Assembly: GCA_947454735.1 (NCBI GenBank)
Contig: CANGLK010000006.1
Location: 1-53,377 of the forward strand
Direction of reading: 5' to 3'
From: Candidatus Nanopelagicaceae bacterium
GTDB taxonomy: Bacteria > Actinomycetota > Actinomycetes > Nanopelagicales > Nanopelagicaceae
DNA: 53,377 nucleotides
Part shown: piece by piece, positions 26,077-31,696 of the stretch
How positions within the stretch are numbered: position 1 is the first letter of the stretch
Layout of the letters: every line of letters starts with the position of its first letter
Program-made: the position numbers and the translations under genes
The notes under the pieces: generated by a model
What the model saw: only the letters and a program-made list of their open reading frames with translations
Database searches by the model: none
Told to the model about the DNA's origin: nothing

Positions 26077-26918
26077 GCTCCTACGCTAGCGCACCCACGA
26101 ATTCCTGCAGAATTAACCCCTTTCTTACCCTTTGCCTCCCCGGCGTAGGGGCTCTTTAGGTAGTCAATTGCCTGGTCAATTTTCTCGATCGCAATAACGG
26201 TGATGTCCTCAACCCGGGTTGGAAGCTCGCTGCAATTCTCTTTCGAAACAAAGAGGATTGATGCTCCTGCTTTCTTTGCGCCGAGAATCTTCTCGGTTAC
26301 TCCACCTATTGCACCAATTGTTCCGTCTTTAGCAATTGTTCCGGTGCCTGCGATATTGCGTCCCTGCAAGAGGTCTGCAGGAGTTAATAAATCAACAAGA
26401 CCTAGGGTGAAGACGAGGCCACCACTTGGGCCGCCAGTATTTTCAAGTGAAACTTTGATTGAAGAATCCTTGATCTGAGAAATGTCCACCGTAGGAAATT
26501 TACGAGCAATCACACCACGTGCTGCAATCAGTGCAACGTTTTGAGATTGCACCATATCTTTCGTTCCACTCTTTGTCTCAGCTTCATCAGTTGCACCATC
26601 GTGATACCAGTCAGAACGTGGCATGGCCGCACAATCACCCCATGCCCAACACCCTACGACTTGAGCACCATATACATCGGTCTCAGGGTTGGTGATATAG
26701 ATAGTTAAGAGATTGATCTGTCCATTCACTGGATAACTTCTTACACCTTGCGAATCTTTAATTGTTAGCACTTTTGGAAATAGCGAAGTTGCAGGTCCAG
26801 GTGTAATTAATACAAAGTTCATTGGTGCAATCAGAGCGATAAGAATTGAGGCGATTAAGAAGAAGCGGATGAGTGCAGGTGTCCGCGAGAAGCGAAGAGT
26901 GCTATTTCTGTGAATCAT
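26073..26918 (-). CDS. YlbL/Rv3194c-type Lon-like serine protease, apparently lacking its PDZ domain
   Basis: 281 aa from ATG 26918. One N-terminal membrane anchor (about 13-36) is followed by the family start LITPGPATSLFPKVLTI and by TGGPSGGLVFTLGLVDLL, where S is the catalytic serine. EKILGAKKAGA holds the Lon-type catalytic lysine. Usual members are about 340-360 aa with a PDZ domain between the N-terminal segment and the protease domain; here only about 30 residues separate the QNVALIAARGV segment from the GGPSGG motif. The upstream 72-aa gene overlaps its start by 17 nt. The longer reading from 27041 lies inside that gene. Confidence 0.85.
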   Translation of the reverse strand: MIHRNSTLRFSRTPALIRFFLIASILIALIAPMNFVLITPGPATSLFPKVLTIKDSQGVRSYPVNGQINLLTIYITNPETDVYGAQVVGCWAWGDCAAMPRSDWYHDGATDEAETKSGTKDMVQSQNVALIAARGVIARKFPTVDISQIKDSSIKVSLENTGGPSGGLVFTLGLVDLLTPADLLQGRNIAGTGTIAKDGTIGAIGGVTEKILGAKKAGASILFVSKENCSELPTRVEDITVIAIEKIDQAIDYLKSPYAGEAKGKKGVNSAGIRGCASVGA

Positions 26919-27120
26919 CGTTGCGGAACGAGTTCTGGAAGCGTTCAAATTGGTTGACTGAACGCGAAGTTCCTTTCTCGAATTTCCTCTTAAATTGAGA
27001 GACCCAGAGAACATAGCCAATTGCCCCCAAGACCCCTGCAAGAGGTACGAGCCACCAGATCAAGGCGGTGAAGGCTGAAGACGCGGCCAGCGGGCTAAAG
27101 GTCGCGAGGAGTGTGTGCAT
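26902..27120 (-). CDS. Small single-span membrane protein upstream of the YlbL-like protease
   Basis: 72 aa: hydrophobic helix at about 10-43 (including ALIWWLVPLAGVLGAIGYVLW) followed by a basic, polar C-terminal tail (KRKFEKGTSRSVNQFERFQ). TACTCT at 27132-27127, a 6-nt gap and the ATG suggest this gene starts the minus-strand operon as a leaderless mRNA. The stop overlaps the protease start. Function unknown; a small partner for the protease is a guess. Confidence 0.7.
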   Translation of the reverse strand: MHTLLATFSPLAASSAFTALIWWLVPLAGVLGAIGYVLWVSQFKRKFEKGTSRSVNQFERFQNSFRNDDSQK

Positions 27121-27216
27121 AGAAATAGAGTAGTGCCCACGGGAAGAAAGTGCCGGTTAACGGTGTTCTACCTCCAAGATAGATTTAATCTTTACTCAAA
27201 CGATGGGGGTCATGCG

Positions 27217-28542
27217 ATGGTGCCATTTGGATTTACACCTGATGATGGCGATGGCGCTGACCGCGAAAATAAAGAGAACCTCGAAGCGATGATGCGTCAG
27301 ATGCAAGAGCAGATCAAAGAACAGTTTGAACAGCTCGGTATCAACCCTGGTGCAGGTTTTCCAATGGCGGGACTCGGCGCACTCTTCGGTGGCGCAAGTC
27401 AGGAAGCACTTCCCATCGCACCAGTGCGCGATACAGGAAAGAAATTTGTCACAGCCCAGGGCTCTCAACCACTTGGAACAAATGATGTGACTGCAGTGAA
27501 TAATGCCTGCGAGATCGCAGATATCTGGCTCAATGAAGCGACAGATTTTCCAGCAACACCATCTTCTGCGCCTCGTGCAATTAGCCGCCTGGATTGGATT
27601 GATGAGACCCTGCCAGGATGGCAGGCAACGATGGAGCCACTTGCAACTGGTCTGAGCTCAGCAATCTCTCGCCTCCTAGATGAAGCAGTTGCCGGCTCTG
27701 GAAGCGAATTTGAAGAGCAGATGGGCGCTGCACCTATAGGGGCAATTGCTGGCCTATTACGCTCATTTATAGGCTCAATGATTGCAACTCAGCTTGGTCA
27801 GGCAATTGGTGGCATCGCAACGACGGCAACAGGTGCACACGATGCTGGCCTTCCCATTCTTCAACCAGCTCGCTCACTCTTGATCCCTGAAAATATTGAG
27901 GCGTGGGGAGCAGATACAGAAATTGCAAAGACAGAGATTTACTTATTCCATGCTTTACGTGAAGGAGCTATTGCTCGTTTATTTGAACATAATCCATGGA
28001 TTGTCTCTTATATTCGCAGCGCAATTGTTGAATATGGTGCAGGAATTCGTATCGACCTCGATGCAATTCAACGCCAGGCAGAAGAGGCGATGCAAGGTTT
28101 CGGCGATGCAAGTGGTGAAGAATCTTTCACAATTAGCCTTGATTCAGGAATCTTTACTCCTGAAGAGACATATTCACAACGCGCTGCACTTTCAAAATTA
28201 GAAACTGTGCTTGCACTTGTAGATGGTTGGGCTGATGATGTCGCAACTCTTGCAGCAGGAGATCGCATTCCATCAATTACTGCACTTCGCGAACTTCATC
28301 GACGTAAGCGCGCAACTAGTGCGCCATCACAGCAACTCTTTAAAACAATGTTGGGACTTGAGGTCTCACCAAGACTTGCACGTGAAGCGAGCGCCTTCTG
28401 GAGCCGCGTCCGTGAATTGAAGGGAACATCTGCACGCGATCAGATCTGGAGTGGAATTCTTCCTAGCGCTACTGAACTTCTTGCGCCGGATCTCTTCTTG
28501 GCATCGACTGAGATTCCTGATGATCTCTCAGGTTTGATTTAA
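27217..28542 (+). CDS. DUF2342 / zinc-dependent metalloprotease-annotated family protein (Rv3195 type)
   Basis: 441 aa from ATG 27217, which follows GGGGG 7 nt upstream and gives the family N-terminus MVPFGFTPDDG. The motif YLFHALREGAIARLFEHNPWI lies where family members usually have a histidine-containing LREAAHxRLF, so the presumed metal-binding segment looks altered. The C-terminal block TALRELHRRKRATSAPSQQLFKTMLGLEVSPRLAREASAFW is well preserved. The gene is divergent from the YlbL pair, as in mycobacteria. Enzymatic activity is not demonstrated by the sequence. Confidence 0.88.
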   Translation: MVPFGFTPDDGDGADRENKENLEAMMRQMQEQIKEQFEQLGINPGAGFPMAGLGALFGGASQEALPIAPVRDTGKKFVTAQGSQPLGTNDVTAVNNACEIADIWLNEATDFPATPSSAPRAISRLDWIDETLPGWQATMEPLATGLSSAISRLLDEAVAGSGSEFEEQMGAAPIGAIAGLLRSFIGSMIATQLGQAIGGIATTATGAHDAGLPILQPARSLLIPENIEAWGADTEIAKTEIYLFHALREGAIARLFEHNPWIVSYIRSAIVEYGAGIRIDLDAIQRQAEEAMQGFGDASGEESFTISLDSGIFTPEETYSQRAALSKLETVLALVDGWADDVATLAAGDRIPSITALRELHRRKRATSAPSQQLFKTMLGLEVSPRLAREASAFWSRVRELKGTSARDQIWSGILPSATELLAPDLFLASTEIPDDLSGLI

Positions 28543-28582
28543 CTATCGAAGTAGGGGCATCCCTAAATTTTCAGGAGAAAAG

Positions 28583-28653
28583 CGAAGTCCCCGGGGCCAC
28601 ATCTAATATCTGCCTTCCCCTTGCAGATATCAAACGGTTATCCGAGGACTTCG
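28583..28653. repeat. Nested inverted repeats in the 209-bp gap before the DUF45 gene
   Basis: The outer arms CGAAGTCC (28583-28590) and GGACTTCG (28646-28653) enclose an inner perfect hairpin ATATCTGC (28606-28613) and GCAGATAT (28623-28630) with a 9-nt loop. There is no T-tract, so this is not a plain terminator of the DUF2342 gene. It could be a structured leader RNA or a protein-binding site. The rest of the gap (28543-28751) holds no ORF I can support. Confidence 0.6.
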
Positions 28654-28751
28654 TAACCGCAAAGTACGCAGAAATTACCGTGTGTGCAAATAACGATTCA
28701 GCGTTTCACACCTACAATTCCTCAAGGTAAGGTCGAGAGATTGGAGCGCGC

Positions 28752-29327
28752 ATGGCTGAAGATGAGGCGCCTACTCTCCCTGGAATTACAGAGGGCGAGA
28801 TCCTGGTCATCCGCTCGGCCCGTCGAAAGAAATCAGCCTCTGCCTACCGCCAAGGTGGACGGATCGTCATCTCACTGCCGGCCAGAATGAGCAAGGCGGA
28901 GGAGGCCCAGGTCGTCCCTGAGCTAATCGCCATCATCCGTGGCCGTGAAGCTGCCAAGACCCCGAGCGAGCAGGCCCTTGCCGAGCGCATCGACGCCCTC
29001 CTCACTGAATTAGCCCCCGAAATCACCGCTCGTCCCGCCAGCATCTCTTGGCGCCCAATGCGCGAGCGCTGGGGCTCATGTACGAGCGTCGACCGCACTA
29101 TCCGTATCTCTGACCGCCTCAAGCTCGCCCCTGATTACGCCCTCGACTATGTCCTCTTCCATGAGGCGATCCACCTCCAATGGAGCGATCACGGCCAGGA
29201 GTTCACCGATACCTTGGCCCGTTTTGAGGATTCTGAGCTCGCCAGCGCCTATCTCGACGGCTGGGAGGCGGCTGAACGGGCGATGCTCGACCCCGTCGAG
29301 CTGAAAAAGCTCGGCGCGAAGGGCTAG
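28752..29327 (+). CDS. DUF45 / SprT-like zinc metallopeptidase (YgjP/WSS1 type)
   Basis: 191 aa. Zinc site HEAIH at 137-141 with a third ligand at H147 (SDHGQEF), and the family motif RWGSC at 106-110. TTGGAG lies 5 nt before the ATG. The third-position GC is visibly higher than in neighbouring genes (many GCC, CTC and GAG codons). A perfect 22-bp repeat covers the end of the gene and continues past the stop. Function: putative DNA-protein-crosslink or general metallopeptidase; substrate unknown. Confidence 0.9.
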   Translation: MAEDEAPTLPGITEGEILVIRSARRKKSASAYRQGGRIVISLPARMSKAEEAQVVPELIAIIRGREAAKTPSEQALAERIDALLTELAPEITARPASISWRPMRERWGSCTSVDRTIRISDRLKLAPDYALDYVLFHEAIHLQWSDHGQEFTDTLARFEDSELASAYLDGWEAAERAMLDPVELKKLGAKG

Positions 29328-29348
29328 TCGAGCTGAAAAAGCTCGGCG
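29295..29348. repeat. Perfect 22-bp direct repeat across the stop codon of the DUF45 gene
   Basis: Copies at 29295-29316 and 29327-29348, 32 bp apart start to start. Each copy contains the palindrome GAGCTgaaaaAGCTC. The first copy codes for the protein end (VELKKLG); the second begins at the third base of the stop codon. This looks like a recent local duplication. Bases 29349-29471 hold no further gene. Confidence 0.85.
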
Positions 29349-29471
29349 TGACACCCCTAAAGATTGCCCACAAATTTGCGCTTGCTTACGCGTATTTGAG
29401 CGTGGGTCGGAGTATGGTTTCAACCAATACGCGCACGCCGCATAACTCGGTGGCGCCGATTGGAGGCAATC

Positions 29472-29633
29472 ATGGCAGAGACATACAAGGGTGACGCTTA
29501 CTGCGTTAAGTGCAAGGAGAAGCGTGACTTCGAGGGAACTGTAAAGGTCTCTGACTCAGGTCGTCGCATGGCACAGGGCATCTGCCCAGTCTGCGGTACC
29601 AAGGTCAACCGTATCCTCGGTAAGGCACAGTAA
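29472..29633 (+). CDS. Small DUF5679 zinc-ribbon protein (53 aa)
   Basis: 53 aa, short enough to be missed by length-filtered ORF searches. Starts ATG 29472 with GGAGG 6 nt upstream. It contains C11-x2-C14 (AYCVKCKEKR) and C40-x2-C43 (ICPVCGTK), a four-cysteine zinc ribbon. The sequence matches the actinobacterial DUF5679 family, found next to these neighbours in many genomes. An intrinsic terminator follows. Function unknown. Confidence 0.9.
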   Translation: MAETYKGDAYCVKCKEKRDFEGTVKVSDSGRRMAQGICPVCGTKVNRILGKAQ

Positions 29634-29687
29634 CTCTTTCCTAACACCACGTTTGGCGCGATAAGCACCCAAACAAAGAACGTAGCT

Positions 29688-29723
29688 GAACCCCTCGCAT
29701 AATACGCGGGGGGTTCTTCTTTT
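29688..29723 (+). terminator. Intrinsic terminator after DUF5679
   Basis: Arms GAACCCC (29688-29694) and GGGGTTC (29710-29716) extend with GC-rich partners around a short AT loop (cataata), and the plus strand continues with TTCTTTTC. A further GTTTGG/CCAAAC hairpin lies just upstream near 29651-29674. Confidence 0.85.
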
Positions 29724-29811
29724 CTCCACGATGAGTTAATGAATGTGCGCTCGCTCCACAGTTCAAAGCAGTGCGGTGATCTCGCCAACTGCTTCGCGCT
29801 CATCATCGCCC

Positions 29812-30924
29812 ATGGCTCATCACACATCGCTCAACTCACCTGCTCGCTACACGCTCATCCGTGGTTGCTCCCTCTTCAATGATCGACGATTACCCACTCG
29901 TTACTACATCGGAACCTCTGGCCGTGTTGCCGCCGTCACATCTGCATATCAACGCACTGCGCTCACCCAATTAGCTCTTGGAATCGATCCACTCGCTCAT
30001 GTTTCAACTGAGGTGCGTAATGAGCTCGAGCGCTTTATCGAAAGTTTGGCGATTAACGGTTTCCTTAATCATCAACGTGCTCAATTGAGCGCACCAAAGA
30101 GATACTTCGAATCAATTAGTGAGAGCGATATCGCCGCGAACCATTTGCGAGTGAGATGCGAACCAGAACTCGCACAATCCGAGTGGATTGATGGTTCAGG
30201 AGATGGCGGAACTTCAATTGTTGCGGCACGTTCGCAATATCCGATCGTTCTCTCTGGTCGCTCTCGCGTCATCACACTCCTCTATTCGATACTTCTCACA
30301 AGCGGAGTCACACGAGTTCGATTTGCGGATCGCCATTACAGATCAATCATTGAGAGTACTGATGTTGGCTTTGGGGCGATTACTGGCGATGATTTGGGGC
30401 TTAACTTCTATGAGAGATGTGAATCTGCACGCAGAGCCTTATCACTCTTTCCTATTGATTCATCGAGTCGATATGACCTCGACACTTCACGCCCTTTAGC
30501 GATTGTTCATTACGGTGATTGCGATCCCGAAAGCCTTGTCGAATGGTCGAATAAATGCTTGCCGCACCTTGTTATTCATAAACCCATTGGAGATGAGATT
30601 GCGGTCGGGCCAATGGTGATTCCGGGTGAAACTCCCTGTATTCGATGCTTGTCGCTCTACGAGATAGATAACTTTGGATTTACGCGCCTTGAGCGAATTC
30701 CTATCAATGAGGTCAGTGAACTGCCCGCATATACCGCTCACTACGTCGCATCAATTGCCGCGATGCATATTCTTAACTTTATCGACCGAACGAGCGATTC
30801 AGATGACGGAGGCGCCACTCGCAATACGAGTATCGGTGAGGTTTCTTTTATTAACTTTCAACGGCTTACAGAGCCGCAGGTGGTGGCGATTGCTCGCCAT
30901 CCACTCTGCGGTTGTGCTTATTAA
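29812..30924 (+). CDS. ThiF/cyclodehydratase-like (TOMM-precursor-binding-like) protein, Rv3196 type
   Basis: 370 aa from the ATG at 29812, which begins MAHHTSLNSPARYTLIRGC. The family start and the zinc-type cysteine pairs CIRCLSLYEID and HPLCGC are seen; together with GPMVIPGETPCIRC these match the actinobacterial family annotated as ThiF-like or TOMM-precursor-leader-binding. No YcaO or precursor peptide lies nearby, so a RiPP role is unproven. The longer reading from 29743 adds a serine-rich stretch. It sits convergent with whiB7, as in mycobacteria (Rv3196 to whiB7), though the Rv3197-like kinase is missing. Confidence 0.75.
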   Translation: MAHHTSLNSPARYTLIRGCSLFNDRRLPTRYYIGTSGRVAAVTSAYQRTALTQLALGIDPLAHVSTEVRNELERFIESLAINGFLNHQRAQLSAPKRYFESISESDIAANHLRVRCEPELAQSEWIDGSGDGGTSIVAARSQYPIVLSGRSRVITLLYSILLTSGVTRVRFADRHYRSIIESTDVGFGAITGDDLGLNFYERCESARRALSLFPIDSSSRYDLDTSRPLAIVHYGDCDPESLVEWSNKCLPHLVIHKPIGDEIAVGPMVIPGETPCIRCLSLYEIDNFGFTRLERIPINEVSELPAYTAHYVASIAAMHILNFIDRTSDSDDGGATRNTSIGEVSFINFQRLTEPQVVAIARHPLCGCAY

Positions 30925-30940
30925 CTTTCTTTAATAGAAA

Positions 30941-31273
30941 TTAAGCTGCGATCACCTGACGTGGTGGGCGACCTGGACGGCGCTTACGCACGATGACTGC
31001 CCCATCTTCAATTAACTCGCCACCCCAGACACCACATGGCTCAGCGCGATCGATGGCGCCTTCAAGGCATGCGAGCTTCATAGGACATGAACCGCAGAGT
31101 GACTTCGCAAAGGCAATCTCGAGATCAGAGTCGGCGAAGAAGGTCTCAGGGTCTGCGTTATGGCAGGGCAGCGTGAAGGCCTTGGCGTTATCAGATGTAT
31201 ATGTGACATCTCCAAGTCCAATGTATTGATCTGTCCAACCTGCTACCTGTAGTTCGCTGTAGAGAACGGTCAT
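30941..31273 (-). CDS. whiB7: WhiB7-family iron-sulfur transcription factor
   Basis: 110 aa. The four cluster-binding cysteines are C37, C60, C63 and C69 (PCHNADPE; CGSCPMKLAC). GVWGG is at 81-85 and an AT-hook RRPGRPPR is at 98-105, which separates WhiB7 from other WhiB proteins. WhiB7 activates intrinsic antibiotic-resistance genes together with the main sigma factor by binding an AT tract upstream of the -35. A strong AAGGAGGT site precedes the ATG. It is encoded downstream of uvrD2, as in M. tuberculosis. Upstream there is an attenuator-type leader (31274-31666). Confidence 0.92.
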   Translation of the reverse strand: MTVLYSELQVAGWTDQYIGLGDVTYTSDNAKAFTLPCHNADPETFFADSDLEIAFAKSLCGSCPMKLACLEGAIDRAEPCGVWGGELIEDGAVIVRKRRPGRPPRQVIAA

Positions 31274-31335
31274 CGCCCCTACCTCCTTATCCTTTTCTTT
31301 GCTTTCATCTCGATTAGTTGTTTTAGTTCTTTGGG

Positions 31336-31380
31336 AAATAAAAAAGGCCCCGATAAATCCTTGAGTGGATTTACGAGGCC
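31336..31380 (-). terminator. Strong intrinsic terminator in the whiB7 leader
   Basis: On the minus strand the arm GGCCTCGTAAATCC (31380-31367) pairs with GGATTTATCGGGGCC (31360-31346): 13 Watson-Crick pairs, one G-U and one bulge, around the loop ACTCAA. TTTTTTATTT follows immediately. It lies between the upstream ORF stop and whiB7, 63 nt from the whiB7 start, and would block read-through into whiB7 unless an alternative fold forms. Confidence 0.93.
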
Positions 31381-31408
31381 GTTGTTTGCATTTATCGGTT
31401 AGCCGATA
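31350..31408 (-). promoter_or_regulatory. Stop-codon hairpin and 9-bp antiterminator pairing in the whiB7 leader
   Basis: TATCGG (31408-31403), loop CTAA, CCGATA (31398-31393): a 6-bp hairpin whose loop holds the stop codon TAA of the upstream ORF. The same segment CCGATAAAT (31398-31390) is a perfect 9-bp complement of ATTTATCGG (31358-31350), the descending arm of the terminator. The two folds are mutually exclusive, so translation of the stop region can choose between terminator and read-through. Confidence 0.8.
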
Positions 31409-31578
31409 GTTGCCCCTGTGGCCTCATCCACTGCATAAAAGTTGGCGTAGAACGCTGACTTTGTAGCTGTGGGCCAATTGCGCTTATGAGTGCGCGCAAA
31501 GTTGGCAGAAGTTGTGTGAGCATGTGAAGTTGCAGCTGTGCGTGATACGCCAGCTGTGAGAACGAGAGTCTGTGACAT
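31399..31578 (-). CDS. Upstream open reading frame (59 aa) of the whiB7 leader
   Basis: ATG at 31578, stop TAA at 31401-31399. The ribosome site AGGGA is 7 nt upstream. The peptide starts MSQTLVLTAGVSRTAATS and ends EATGATIG; 23 of its 59 residues are Ala or Thr. It has no membrane helix or known domain. It ends exactly at the competing hairpins, which fits a role as a ribosome-sensing uORF of whiB7; a separate small protein is an alternative. A longer 87-codon frame (31392-31655) overlaps it out of phase and has no ribosome site. Confidence 0.75.
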   Translation of the reverse strand: MSQTLVLTAGVSRTAATSHAHTTSANFARTHKRNWPTATKSAFYANFYAVDEATGATIG

Positions 31579-31599
31579 TCGCTCTTCCCTTCACTTAAG

Positions 31600-31620
31600 C
31601 TCTTACGATTTTCGTAAGAG
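31600..31620. repeat. 9-bp perfect hairpin at the 5' end of the whiB7 leader
   Basis: CTCTTACGA (31600-31608) and TCGTAAGAG (31612-31620) with a 3-nt loop. If transcription starts near 31619, this hairpin forms right at the RNA 5' end and may protect the leader from decay. It lies about 22 nt before the uORF start. Confidence 0.8.
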
Positions 31621-31625
31621 TGGAA

Positions 31626-31666
31626 AGGATAGAGGAGGGGCGCTGTTACTCGCAAGGTAATTAAAT
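31626..31666 (-). promoter_or_regulatory. Promoter of the whiB7 leader with WhiB7-type AT tract
   Basis: Minus strand: TTGCGA (31655-31650), 18-nt spacer, TATCCT (31631-31626). Two bases upstream of the -35 is the all-A/T stretch ATTTAATTA (31666-31658). A/T-rich DNA about 3 bp upstream of the -35 is the established WhiB7-dependent promoter mark, so autoregulation is likely. Confidence 0.72.
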
Positions 31667-31696
31667 GCGAGATGAGGCGAGAAGGTGCTAAAGCCT

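Noticed and set aside
29295-29348. 22-bp direct repeat as an integration (att) site
   Set aside because: No integrase or mobile cargo lies between or near the copies; slippage is simpler.
31392-31655. An 87-codon minus-strand ORF over the whiB7 leader
   Set aside because: It overlaps the 59-codon uORF in another frame, its start lies in the promoter upstream of the predicted transcript start, and it has no ribosome site.
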